In this document: in pieces, positions 1 through 9,577 of the stretch
Layout of the letters: the number at the start of each line of letters is the position of its first letter
Position numbering within the stretch: position 1 is the stretch's first letter
Assembly (NCBI GenBank): GCA_937984095.1
Contig: CALJYH010000057.1
Span: 1 to 44,032, forward strand
Direction: 5' to 3'
From: an uncultured Gammaproteobacteria bacterium
GTDB taxonomy: Bacteria > Pseudomonadota > Gammaproteobacteria > GCA-001735895
DNA length: 44,032 nt
Position numbers and translations under genes: made by a program
The notes under the pieces: generated by a model
The model's input: the letters and a program-made list of their open reading frames with translations, nothing else
What the model was told of the DNA's origin: nothing
Database searches by the model: none

Positions 1-275
1 AGGTGATCATGGTCGAGGAGGTCAAAAAGGTCCCGGGATTCTTTAACCAGGTAGTCCAGGCGCACACAAATCACCGACAATGTATCCGGAACCAGTTCGG
101 ACGGATGCAATCGCTTAGTGACATTGCGAGCCATGTAGCCCATTTCGCCGTGATAATTACGCGCAATCCAATTCGCATAATGCTCATGATACTGATCGAG
201 CTCGACATCGGTAATACCAACCTGCTGAAAACCCAGCTCAAGCCCGATCGCTTTTATTGATTCTGATTTGGACAA
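1..275 (-). CDS. queG: Epoxyqueuosine reductase QueG, N-terminal part (cut by window edge)
   Basis: QueG reduces epoxyqueuosine to queuosine in tRNA, using cobalamin and [4Fe-4S] clusters. The ORF track shows only a plus-strand shadow here. The reverse complement encodes about 91 residues with the QueG N-terminal signature GLELGFQQVGITD followed by YHGEMGYMARN, closely matching the E. coli protein from memory. The C-terminal ferredoxin-like part lies outside the window. No ATG or GTG lies in frame between the upstream stop and the conserved region, so I chose the TTG at 273-275; its Shine-Dalgarno is weak and the start is uncertain. The gene is divergent from crcB across about 98 bp. Confidence 0.85.
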   Translation of the reverse strand, partial: MSKSESIKAIGLELGFQQVGITDVELDQYHEHYANWIARNYHGEMGYMARNVTKRLHPSELVPDTLSVICVRLDYLVKESRDLFDLLDHDH

Positions 276-373
276 GAGATTAATTAAGTGATACCTAGCC
301 GGTTTATTCGCGTTGATGCGGGTGCATCTTTCCTATTGACTGGTACAATATCTCATTTTAATTCAAACCTGAA

Positions 374-2034
<1,661 letters not shown>

Positions 2035-2077
2035 AAAGCTATACTCTTCGGATTATGTTGCGGATTCGGAAATCCTG

Positions 2078-2584
2078 ATGAAATTATTCGCGAAAACTAT
2101 GATCGCAGCATTGTTTATCGCAATGCTGTTACCCTTTACAATCCTGAAGGACGATAGCGGTAATACCCTGATGAGTTTTTCAGAAATTAGCCTGCCCGAT
2201 TTTTCGATGCCTGACTTACCGAAAATTTCCGATGCGAAAACTACTGCGCCGCTGGACGAAGATCTAAGCGGCAAGGATATTTTTTACAAGTGGTACGATA
2301 GTGATGGCAACATTCAGTTTACCAGCGAACCACCGCCAGATGGGATCCAGTATACGCTCAAGGGTTTTGATCCTGACACAAACGTGATACAGGCGGTAAA
2401 CGTACCACCCAAAGAATCAGCTACGGATGAATCAACACCGACCCAGGAAAAATCAGGCGATCCGGAGGAGATTGGCAATCCGTATTCGCAAGATAGCATT
2501 AAGAAACTGTTCGAAGACACGAAGAATATCGAGAAACTGCTCAAGCAAAGATTGCAGGATCAGACCTCCCAAATTAATCAATAA
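2078..2584 (+). CDS. DUF4124-containing membrane-anchored/exported protein
   Basis: This is a 168-aa protein of unknown role. An N-terminal hydrophobic segment (about residues 5-24) acts as a signal peptide or membrane anchor. Around residues 65-100 the pattern YKWYDSDGNIQFTSEPPPDG matches the DUF4124 motif found in many proteobacterial envelope proteins. The C-terminal third is polar and probably flexible or helical. The longer track ORF overlaps serS. The ATG at 2078, which directly precedes the hydrophobic segment, is preferred. The stop lies 13 bp before the Skp-like gene, suggesting one envelope-related unit. Confidence 0.75.
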   Translation: MKLFAKTMIAALFIAMLLPFTILKDDSGNTLMSFSEISLPDFSMPDLPKISDAKTTAPLDEDLSGKDIFYKWYDSDGNIQFTSEPPPDGIQYTLKGFDPDTNVIQAVNVPPKESATDESTPTQEKSGDPEEIGNPYSQDSIKKLFEDTKNIEKLLKQRLQDQTSQINQ

Positions 2585-2597
2585 GAGACATCAACGC

Positions 2598-3086
2598 ATG
2601 AAATTAACAACGTTTATATTACTCGCAATGGTCAGCATCGGCCTGAACGCGTCTGGCAAGACTGCTTTCATCAACTCCAAGATATTACTTGAACAATCAC
2701 CACAAGCTATTGCCGCCAATAGCGAATTGCAGAAACAGTTTGGCGAGCGCGAACAAAGCCTGCGTAAACTCGCACAAGAAATCCAGCAAATGGAAAAAAC
2801 CTATCAAACCGATAGTGTAGTGATGAGTGCTGAGCAGAAAAAAAAGGCCGAGGACAATATCATCCAGAACAAGCGTCGTTTTCAGTTTGAACAACAGTCG
2901 CTCAAAGAGGATCTGCAAGCGAAGCAAAGAGAGCTATTGCAGGAAGTGCAGGTATCGATAAAGTCGGTTATTCAAAGCTATGGCAGCAAGAATGGATACG
3001 ATTTCATATTTACTGATGCCAGCATTGCCTACGCCAGCGATGCAGTAAATATTACCGAGCAAATTCTCGAGGAGCTTAAGAAATAA
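2598..3086 (+). CDS. Periplasmic chaperone, Skp/OmpH family
   Basis: Skp/OmpH proteins hold unfolded outer-membrane proteins in the periplasm. The product is 162 aa, normal for the family. It starts with a signal peptide (MKLTTFILLAMVSIGLNASG), followed by the family pattern AFINSKILLEQSPQA, a long charged coiled-coil (about residues 45-125) forming the tentacle helices, and the C-terminal strand pattern GYDFIFTDASIAYAS. The track ORF is longer; the ATG at 2598 starts at the signal peptide. The usual bamA/lpxD neighbours are absent, so a second skp-like gene may exist elsewhere. I therefore leave the symbol empty. Confidence 0.85.
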   Translation: MKLTTFILLAMVSIGLNASGKTAFINSKILLEQSPQAIAANSELQKQFGEREQSLRKLAQEIQQMEKTYQTDSVVMSAEQKKKAEDNIIQNKRRFQFEQQSLKEDLQAKQRELLQEVQVSIKSVIQSYGSKNGYDFIFTDASIAYASDAVNITEQILEELKK

Positions 3087-3092
3087 TGGTTA

Positions 3093-3126
3093 CCTCACCC
3101 GAATCATTTGAATGATTCGGATGAGG
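3093..3126. terminator. Bidirectional hairpin between convergent skp-like gene and rne
   Basis: The arms CCTCACCCGAATCAT and ATGATTCGGATGAGG pair over 15 positions with one mismatch or wobble around a TTGA loop. The hairpin sits 7 bp after the skp-like stop and 8 bp before the rne stop on the other strand. No long T-run follows on either side, so termination efficiency is uncertain. Confidence 0.65.
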
Positions 3127-3133
3127 CTTGATC

Positions 3134-5668
3134 TCAAGAATCCTGTCCGACACCCGTTGGGCTGGTTGATGAAGCCGGGGTGGTTACTGCCGCTCCAGGT
3201 TTAGTGGATTCAACTTTAGGCTTCGACTCTGCGCTTTCAACACCCGGTTTAGAGCCGTCGTCATTTATTTTCATTGATTTCGCAGGCTCGGTCGTTGCTT
3301 CTGCTCGGGGGGTATCCGGCTTCGCCTCATCAGCCTTGTTCTTATGACCAGCCGCGGGTTTTTTACTTTCCCCTGACTTTTCGGATTGCTGCTGTCCCTT
3401 TGATTCGGTCGCCTCAGCTGTTTTAGGTTTTCGAGTACTTTTAGGGCGCGGTTTTCGAGCTTCACTCTTGCTAGAGTCAGTCCCTGCAGCCTGTTCGGAT
3501 TCACCCTGCTGTTGACGATTACCCTCTGGTCCTGGTTTGCTCTCTTGTCGACGATTACCATCTGCTTCAGGTTTATTTTGCGCTTGACGATTACCATCTG
3601 CTTCTGGGTTTTTAGGCGGTTGTCGTTTTGTCCCTGTCGCGGGTTTGTTCTCCTGGGGAGCTTTATTGTCTTGCTGACGAGCTCGATTACCGCGATTTCC
3701 GCCACGATTTCCACCGCGTGAACGTCCCGTCCGTGACTGGTTAGCGCGTCTTGTATCGCCCGCGTCAGACTTTTCGGACTCGCCCTGGTCTTTGGTTTGT
3801 GCGTCGGCAGTTTTGTTTGCGTCTTTGTTTCTCGCCGTTGCATTACTGCGTTGACGATTTTGACCACCACGATGTTTACCGCGCCGACCGCGATTTCCAC
3901 CGCGATTCGGACGATTCTCAGGCTTGGCCGTTGTTTCCTCCACCTGCTCAGGGGGCTTTTCGCCACTGCCGATCAGAAGGTTTACAATCTTGCCGAGAAA
4001 ACCACTTTCACCATTAGACGGTTTGACGGGTGGTGGTGATGCTGCAGGCCTTGGCGTAGGTGGGGTTATGCTTTGTACGGCTGCCGTTTCAGGAGTAGAA
4101 ACATTGCTACTCGCCATTCCTACCAGGTCAACCGGCTGTTCGGGAGTTGTCAGTTCGTAAGATTTCTTGTAGTTCGATTCGTGACGATGAGTATCGTTAT
4201 CCTTGACGCGCTCAATTTCGTAATGCGGGGTTTCGAGCTTTGGGTCCGGGATAACGACGATATGGACCTCGCGTCGTTGTTCGAGACTATCGATTTTCTC
4301 GCGCTTTTCATTCAATAAATAGGTTGCACATTCGACCGGCATCTTGGCCAGAATTTTACCGGTATTGTCCTTGAGCGATTCCTCTTCCAAAAGCCTCAAT
4401 ACGGCCAACGAAAGCGACTCGACATCACGTATCGTGCCCTGACCACTGCATCGAGGGCATACTATCTGGCTCGATTCCTCAAGCGAGGGCCGCAACCTTT
4501 GGCGAGACATTTCGAGTAAACCGAATCGAGAAATTCGCCCAATCTGGACTCTGGCGCGATCATCATAAACTGCGTTGCGTAACCGATTTTCCACCTCGCG
4601 CTGATTTCGGTTCTGCATCATATCGATAAAATCAATCACGATCAGGCCACCCAGGTCTCGAATCCTTAACTGTCGAGCAATTTCGTCGGCCGCTTCGACG
4701 TTTGTCTGCTTCGCGGTTTCCTCGATATCGCTGCCCCTGGTAGCACGCGCAGAGTTAACATCAATTGAGATTAATGCCTCGGTATGATCGATTACTATAG
4801 CGCCGCCCGATGGCAGACTGACTTCTCTGGAAAAAGCCGACTCGATCTGGTTTTCGATTTGAAATCGATTAAACAACGGCAACTTGTCTTCGAAGAGTTT
4901 AAGCTTGTTGAGCGAACCCGGCATGACCATTGACATGAAATCGTGAGCCTGTTGGTAAGCCTGCTTCGAATCGATCAGGATTTCCCCTATATCGTTGCGA
5001 TAGTGATCGCGCAAAGCTCGTACCACGATATCGGATTCCTGGTAAATCAGAAAGGGTGCCGGCTTGTCATTGGAAGCCTTTTCAATCGCGCTCCAGACCT
5101 GGGACAGATAATCAAGATCCCACTGCATTTCTTCAGTAGAGCGACCAACACCCGCGGTGCGTACGATCACGCCCATACCTTCCGGCATGGTTAATTCCGA
5201 AAGCGTCTTTTTAAGTTCGTCACGGTCTTCACCCTCGATACGTCGTGAGACACCGCCGGCACGAGGGTTTTGCGGCATTGCTACCAGGAACCTGCCAGCC
5301 AGGCTGATAAAACTGGTTAAAGCAGCACCCTTGTTACCACGCTCTTCTTTTTCGACCTGGACAATTATCTCCTGGTCAACTTTAAGCGCGTCCTTAAGGA
5401 TTGGTTTACCGTTATTGTCCCGCTGGGCATCACCGAAGTATTGCTTGGCAATTTCTTTAAACGGAAGGAAACCGTGGCGTTCGGCGCCATAGTTAACAAA
5501 GGCGGCCTCGAGACTGGGTTCGACTCGAGCTATTTTACCCTTGTATATATTTGACTTCTTCTGCTCTCGAGAGGGTACTTCGATATCGAGGTCGTAAAGT
5601 AGTTGGCCATTGACCATTGCCACCCTGAGCTCTTCGGCCTGGGTGGCATTTATTAAAATTCGTTTCAT
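3134..5668 (-). CDS. rne: Ribonuclease E
   Basis: RNase E is the main endoribonuclease for mRNA decay and rRNA/tRNA processing and scaffolds the degradosome at the inner membrane. The ATG at 5668 gives MKRILINATQ, the conserved start, and 844 aa. The S1 domain spans about residues 35-120. Catalytic aspartates fall at D303 (ISIDVNSA) and D346 (IVIDFIDM), and the Zn-link is C404-P-R-C407, the same numbering I recall for E. coli. Residues from about 560 are low-complexity, rich in Arg, Gly, Lys, Glu and Gln, with RGG-like stretches and short tandem repeats, as expected for the disordered scaffold. It is divergent from rluC across 363 bp. Confidence 0.97.
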   Translation of the reverse strand: MKRILINATQAEELRVAMVNGQLLYDLDIEVPSREQKKSNIYKGKIARVEPSLEAAFVNYGAERHGFLPFKEIAKQYFGDAQRDNNGKPILKDALKVDQEIIVQVEKEERGNKGAALTSFISLAGRFLVAMPQNPRAGGVSRRIEGEDRDELKKTLSELTMPEGMGVIVRTAGVGRSTEEMQWDLDYLSQVWSAIEKASNDKPAPFLIYQESDIVVRALRDHYRNDIGEILIDSKQAYQQAHDFMSMVMPGSLNKLKLFEDKLPLFNRFQIENQIESAFSREVSLPSGGAIVIDHTEALISIDVNSARATRGSDIEETAKQTNVEAADEIARQLRIRDLGGLIVIDFIDMMQNRNQREVENRLRNAVYDDRARVQIGRISRFGLLEMSRQRLRPSLEESSQIVCPRCSGQGTIRDVESLSLAVLRLLEEESLKDNTGKILAKMPVECATYLLNEKREKIDSLEQRREVHIVVIPDPKLETPHYEIERVKDNDTHRHESNYKKSYELTTPEQPVDLVGMASSNVSTPETAAVQSITPPTPRPAASPPPVKPSNGESGFLGKIVNLLIGSGEKPPEQVEETTAKPENRPNRGGNRGRRGKHRGGQNRQRSNATARNKDANKTADAQTKDQGESEKSDAGDTRRANQSRTGRSRGGNRGGNRGNRARQQDNKAPQENKPATGTKRQPPKNPEADGNRQAQNKPEADGNRRQESKPGPEGNRQQQGESEQAAGTDSSKSEARKPRPKSTRKPKTAEATESKGQQQSEKSGESKKPAAGHKNKADEAKPDTPRAEATTEPAKSMKINDDGSKPGVESAESKPKVESTKPGAAVTTPASSTSPTGVGQDS
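3505..3610 (-). repeat. Short tandem repeat in the RNase E C-terminal scaffold
   Basis: About three degenerate units of 12-13 codons encode NPEADGNRQAQN, KPEADGNRRQES and KPGPEGNRQQQ. The DNA string cgattaccatctgcttc recurs 39 bp apart. Such repeats can expand or contract in frame. Confidence 0.7.
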
Positions 5669-6031
5669 TGGAATTCTTGCCTTGCTTGAACGGCCGTGCA
5701 CTGCGGTTTATCTGTTCTGTCACCCGGTTTTCGATTTTTATCTGTGCAGGCGTCAATTCTATGCACACGGGTTCCTGTAAACCGCTTGTGAATAAAAAGT
5801 TTTTAATCAGAACAAAAATTTGTATGAGGCAGTACATTGGCCTATGTGAAACTGAGAGTCATGGGGTCAGACGCTAATACACCGTCTGCCACGGACTAAT
5901 TTGGTTGAGGAAACACTCCTTAGGGAGTCTGCTTCCCATTAAAAAACTGATTTGGTAGTGTTTTGCCAGGAACTTAGGCAGTACAATACTACGGCAGGGA
6001 ATATAACACAGTTTCTGCAGACTGCCATCCA
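5669..6031. promoter_or_regulatory. rne/rluC divergent intergenic region (rne leader candidate)
   Basis: This 363 bp gap has no convincing ORF. In E. coli the equivalent region carries the rne promoters and a long 5' UTR used for autoregulation. Here a small hairpin ACTCC-ttag-GGAGT lies near 5924-5938. A TACAAT hexamer at 5982-5987, before rluC, could be a -10, but its spacing to TTGCCA (13 bp) is poor. A TAGAAT on the minus strand near 5760 could serve rne. No promoter is assigned with confidence. Confidence 0.45.
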
Positions 6032-6988
6032 TTGAATTCAAATAATCCACAAAAAAGCGCCGTTAACCTGGTCGAGATTTCTGCCGCCCAACTCGGACAA
6101 AGGCTTGATAACTTTCTATTCAAGCAGCTCGCAAATGTTCCCCGAACCCGTGTTTATCGCATCATCAGAAAAGGTGAGGTTCGCGTCAATAAGAAACGTT
6201 GTAAACCGGAATACAAACTAAAAATTGGTGATCAGGTCAGGATCCCACCTTTGCGCATGGAGCTGGAATCAAGAGAAAAATTGCGGCCGTCACAACAGTT
6301 ACTCGCACGGTTGAACCGCAACATACTCTTTGAAAACGAACATATTCTTATCGCTGACAAACCCCCGGGGCTTGCGGTGCACGCGGGATCAGGGCTGGAC
6401 TACGGGATAATCGATGCGATGCGCCTGCTGCGACCAGGCGAAGATATCGAACTTGTACACAGGCTTGATCGCGACACTAGTGGCTGCCTGCTATTGAGTA
6501 AGCATCGGCAGGCACTACTGGAAATGCAGGCAGCACTACAGGACAAATCACTCACAAAAAACTATTGTGCTGTTGTTAAAGGGCGTTGGCCGCAAGGGAC
6601 TATCGAGATCCGACTTGCGTTGAAAAAAATCCATCTTCCCAACGGGGAAAGACGGGTGCGGGTTGACATCAACGGGAAACCGGCTATTAGTCGGGTCAGG
6701 ATAGTGCAAGCCGGTAAGCTATACAGCATTATCCAGGTGGAACTTGTAACCGGTCGTACTCACCAAATCAGGGTGCACTGCCAGGCGCAAGGACACGAAA
6801 TCGCAGGTGATGACAAGTATGGCGATGGGGAATTTAATCGTGCCATGCGAAAGCGCAGGATCAACCGCTTGATGCTGCACGCTTCCAGTCTCGAGTTGCC
6901 AAGCAGTAATTATACGCCTGAACTGGTTGTCAATGCGCCGTTGCCTGCCGAATTTGAACGGCTATTTGGCACTACCGATGACGTATAG
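6032..6988 (+). CDS. rluC: 23S rRNA pseudouridine synthase RluC
   Basis: RluC makes pseudouridines 955, 2504 and 2580 in 23S rRNA. The 318-aa product has an N-terminal S4 RNA-binding domain (about residues 20-80: GQRLDNFLFKQL, RKGEVRVNKKR) and the RluA-type catalytic domain. The signature HRLDRDTSG contains catalytic Asp146, and GRTHQIRVH follows. The start is a TTG with no clear Shine-Dalgarno; no ATG or GTG precedes the conserved region, so the exact start is uncertain. The position opposite rne supports RluC over other RluA-family members. sppA follows 38 bp downstream. Confidence 0.93.
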   Translation: MNSNNPQKSAVNLVEISAAQLGQRLDNFLFKQLANVPRTRVYRIIRKGEVRVNKKRCKPEYKLKIGDQVRIPPLRMELESREKLRPSQQLLARLNRNILFENEHILIADKPPGLAVHAGSGLDYGIIDAMRLLRPGEDIELVHRLDRDTSGCLLLSKHRQALLEMQAALQDKSLTKNYCAVVKGRWPQGTIEIRLALKKIHLPNGERRVRVDINGKPAISRVRIVQAGKLYSIIQVELVTGRTHQIRVHCQAQGHEIAGDDKYGDGEFNRAMRKRRINRLMLHASSLELPSSNYTPELVVNAPLPAEFERLFGTTDDV

Positions 6989-7026
6989 GCCAGCTAAAAC
7001 AATTTGCACAGGAAACAGGAATCAAG

Positions 7027-8001
7027 ATGTCTGATAACGAAACCAATACCAGCCAACCCGGTTCCGGCGATGGTAAACAGGCCCAGAAAATTGTTGACCG
7101 CCTGGTCTTTGCCGCACTGAAAGAGCAAACCCGAGCCCGGCGCTGGCGGGTAGGCTTCATGTTGTTTTTCATCGTTTATATTAGCGTCGTAACAGTCGTA
7201 TTCCTGACCGATTCGGGTGACATGGGTTTAGAGGTGGACGGGGACAAACATACCGCGCTGGTCAAGCTTTCTGGAGTAATCGCCAGTGGTGAGGCAGCTG
7301 GTGCCGAGAACGTGATCGCCGGTCTTAATTCGGCCTTCAAGCACGACGATACTGCCGGTATTGTCATCGAAATCAATTCCCCGGGCGGATCTCCAGTACA
7401 GTCAGCCTATATTTTCGATGAAATCATGCGCTTGAAGCAGGAACACGAATCCATACCTGTCTACGCGGTGGTTGTAGATATGGCCGCGTCCGGTGGTTAT
7501 TTTGTCGCGGCTGCGGCAGATAAAATTTATGCAAATCAATCAAGCCTGGTTGGCTCGATTGGTGTTCGAATGGATGCTTTTGGATTTGTCGAAATGATGA
7601 AGAAGATTGGCGTTGAAAGACGATTACTGGTTGCAGGGGAGAACAAGGGTCTATTCGATCCATTTCTTCCCGAACAAAGTGAACAAAAAGCTCACTTGCA
7701 ATCGATGCTCAATGAAGTTCATGGTCACTTTATAGCCGCGGTAAAACGTGGAAGAGGGGATCGCCTGGTAGAAAATGACGATACTTTCAGCGGCCTGATA
7801 TGGAGTGGTGAAAAGGCCCTGGCGCTGGGTCTGGTGGATGCCTACGGCACAACACAGAGTATCGCGCGGGAACTTGCAGCGGAAGATGTCGTCGATTTCA
7901 CCCCCAAAGCCAAGCTGCTTGAACGAATTGCCGATCGTATCGGCAGCAGTGCAGGACGCGGGATCAGTGAGTACTTTCTGGGCAATATGGCAATTAACTA
8001 G
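7027..8001 (+). CDS. sppA: Signal peptide peptidase SppA-type (S49 family, short form)
   Basis: This is a 324-aa membrane-anchored serine protease predicted to degrade signal peptides left in the inner membrane. A single transmembrane helix lies at about residues 42-61. The S49 domain shows the oxyanion region INSPGGS, nucleophile Ser155 in MAASGGY, and the general base Lys207 in GENKGLF. The 52-residue Ser-Lys spacing matches, as I recall it, the short Bacillus SppA form rather than the duplicated 67K enterobacterial enzyme. Gene order rluC-sppA is common in gammaproteobacteria. It converges on maf/yceF with a 24 bp gap. Confidence 0.9.
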   Translation: MSDNETNTSQPGSGDGKQAQKIVDRLVFAALKEQTRARRWRVGFMLFFIVYISVVTVVFLTDSGDMGLEVDGDKHTALVKLSGVIASGEAAGAENVIAGLNSAFKHDDTAGIVIEINSPGGSPVQSAYIFDEIMRLKQEHESIPVYAVVVDMAASGGYFVAAAADKIYANQSSLVGSIGVRMDAFGFVEMMKKIGVERRLLVAGENKGLFDPFLPEQSEQKAHLQSMLNEVHGHFIAAVKRGRGDRLVENDDTFSGLIWSGEKALALGLVDAYGTTQSIARELAAEDVVDFTPKAKLLERIADRIGSSAGRGISEYFLGNMAIN

Positions 8002-8025
8002 AGCCCCGACATTCGATCCTCAGCC

Positions 8026-8622
8026 CTAGACTACCTCGACCCCCGCGTTCTCCAGCATTTTTGTCAATTTAATCAAAGGCAATCCGATCAGCGCCGTGGG
8101 ATCACTTCCGTGCATTTTTTTGAACAGGCAGGCGCCATAGCCTTCCGACTTAAAACTACCGGCGCACTGGTAGGGTTCTTCGATGCGCAGATAATGATCT
8201 AGCTGTCGGTCGCTCAGATTGCGGAATTCAACTTCGTATACGACATCCTCAACTGCCCTGAATTCCACTGACGGGTTCAATACACAAACAGCAGTATGAA
8301 AAACCATGGTCTTTCCCTGGGCCTCTCGTAGCTGACGTAAGGCGTTTTCATGCGTTCCTGGTTTACCAAGGATTTTTTCGCCCAGCAGGGCACATTGATC
8401 CGAGCCGATCACTACCGCTTGAGGGTGATCGACAGCCACGCGATCCGCCTTCGATTCGGCAAGTCGACAGACGTAACTACTCGCGTCTTCACCCGGGATG
8501 ATTGTTTCATCGATATCCGGAGCAAGACATTCATAATCAAGTTGTAATCGGCCCAGCAGCTGTTTTCGAAAAGGGGAGCCGCTGGCCAGGATAATTTTAG
8601 GTTGCACAGGGTTAAGTTCCAA
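8026..8622 (-). CDS. yceF: Maf family nucleotide pyrophosphatase, YceF type (7-methyl-GTP)
   Basis: Maf proteins hydrolyse non-canonical nucleoside triphosphates; the YceF subfamily prefers 7-methyl-GTP. The 198-aa protein has the N-terminal Maf motif ILASGSPFRKQLL, the DIDET motif, VIGSDQ, and the YceF-like distal motifs CAGSFKSEG and GSDPTALIGLPL. Its position beside yceD-rpmF is the classical YceF location and supports the subfamily call. It is transcribed away from yceD, so the 153 bp between them holds both promoters. Confidence 0.92.
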   Translation of the reverse strand: MELNPVQPKIILASGSPFRKQLLGRLQLDYECLAPDIDETIIPGEDASSYVCRLAESKADRVAVDHPQAVVIGSDQCALLGEKILGKPGTHENALRQLREAQGKTMVFHTAVCVLNPSVEFRAVEDVVYEVEFRNLSDRQLDHYLRIEEPYQCAGSFKSEGYGACLFKKMHGSDPTALIGLPLIKLTKMLENAGVEVV

Positions 8623-8736
8623 TAAAATTCAGACTGGCACCAGACCCATAATCAGGCTGGCCTGGCACCGGTGGCGCAGTATATTACAAGCTCGAATTGA
8701 ATACATTATTAGCTCGAATATTAGCAGCGAATTGAA

Positions 8737-8766
8737 TAGACATTGTTATCCACAAGCATGTAGAAT
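8737..8766 (+). promoter_or_regulatory. Candidate sigma-70 promoter of yceD-rpmF
   Basis: TAGACA (8737-8742) and TAGAAT (8761-8766) are separated by 18 bp, with TG directly before the -10. The expected transcription start near 8773 falls only a few bases before the yceD ATG at 8776, implying an almost leaderless mRNA or a later translation start. Confidence 0.5.
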
Positions 8767-8775
8767 CGCCGCCTT

Positions 8776-9297
8776 ATGCGGGATAAGTTGCGTAAGAATT
8801 ACCAGGTTCAAAAGGAAGTGACCCGAAACGGCTGTTTCGAGGGAGAAATATCATTATCGGAAACCGAGCGCCTGGGCGAGTTGCTACATGGTAGCGAATC
8901 TGACCGAAAGGGCCGGAAAATAGCCGTCAGTTTCGAGTTTTCACGCAATGAATACGGTACTCCAATGATCATAGGCAAACTGGAGACCAGTCTTGAACTG
9001 GAATGCCAGCGCTGCCTCAAGGCACTGGAACTGCCGCTGAAGCTGGATTTTAAACTCATGATTGATGCCAGCGACGAAATAGTCAGCAATAGCGACATGG
9101 ATACGATCTATAGTAATGATGGATATATCGATATCATTGAGCTGGTTGAGGACGAGTTGTTACTGGCAATACCATTGGTAGCCACGCACAAAGACACTAC
9201 GTGCAATGAAGCCTGGAAGGCTGGGCCGGCCGAGTCCGAAGCAACCGCTAGAGAAAACCCGTTTGCAGTTCTACAGGAACTGAAAACTACTGATTAA
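8776..9297 (+). CDS. yceD: YceD/DUF177 family, 23S rRNA accumulation protein
   Basis: YceD (DUF177) proteins are needed for 23S rRNA accumulation and are nearly always encoded just before rpmF. The 173-aa product has the typical beta-rich middle and the Cys pair LECQRCLKALE at about residues 75-85, with another Cys near 140 (TTCNEAW). The ATG at 8776 has no Shine-Dalgarno and lies close to the predicted transcription start. A TTG four codons downstream is an alternative. rpmF follows after 18 bp. Confidence 0.88.
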   Translation: MRDKLRKNYQVQKEVTRNGCFEGEISLSETERLGELLHGSESDRKGRKIAVSFEFSRNEYGTPMIIGKLETSLELECQRCLKALELPLKLDFKLMIDASDEIVSNSDMDTIYSNDGYIDIIELVEDELLLAIPLVATHKDTTCNEAWKAGPAESEATARENPFAVLQELKTTD

Positions 9298-9315
9298 GTT
9301 AACTGGAGATACATA

Positions 9316-9510
9316 ATGGCTGTTCAGAAAAGTCGTAAAACCCCATCCAAAAGGGGTATGAGACGGTCCCACGATGCACTGGGAACTGCAACCCTGGCGG
9401 TTGAACCCACGACCGGTGAGACCCATCGGCGACACCACATCAGCGCCGATGGTTACTACAAGGGACGTCGGGTCATAGCAGACAAAATCGTCGAAGATGA
9501 TGACGAGTAG
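9316..9510 (+). CDS. rpmF: 50S ribosomal protein L32
   Basis: The 64-aa basic protein has the L32 signature [20 protein letters not shown] and [15 protein letters not shown]. It is of the Cys-free type, lacking the zinc-ribbon cysteines. ACTGGAG lies a suitable distance before the ATG. It is followed by an intrinsic terminator and then plsX, so ribosomal and lipid genes share a transcript through an attenuator-like element. Confidence 0.97.
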   Translation: MAVQKSRKTPSKRGMRRSHDALGTATLAVEPTTGETHRRHHISADGYYKGRRVIADKIVEDDDE

Positions 9511-9533
9511 AATTGGCGAGTTTAGTCAGTAAT

Positions 9534-9564
9534 TACGGGCGGCAATAACCGCCCGTATTTTTTT
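9534..9564 (+). terminator. Intrinsic terminator/attenuator between rpmF and plsX
   Basis: ACGGGCGG pairs perfectly with CCGCCCGT around a CAATAA loop, with a flanking T-A pair, and seven Ts follow at 9558-9564. The plsX ATG begins only 13 bp after the last T. This is a textbook Rho-independent structure placed inside what is usually one operon. Confidence 0.85.
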
Positions 9565-9577
9565 CAGATACAGCGAA

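Noticed and set aside
3-260. Plus-strand 85-aa ORF at the window start
   Set aside because: It is the antisense shadow of the queG reading frame, which matches the QueG N-terminus on the minus strand.
276-373. Possible fluoride riboswitch upstream of crcB
   Set aside because: The conserved riboswitch segments were not found; a TACAAT at 344-349 and TTGACT at 337-342 are too close together to be a promoter pair.
3271-3966. 231-aa minus-strand ORF within rne
   Set aside because: It is a frame-shifted shadow of the Arg/Gln-rich RNase E C-terminal region; its biased composition comes from the repeat-rich DNA.
5535-5837. 100-aa minus-strand ORF upstream of and overlapping rne
   Set aside because: It is in another frame over the rne start and has no recognisable domain; the rne frame is fully supported.
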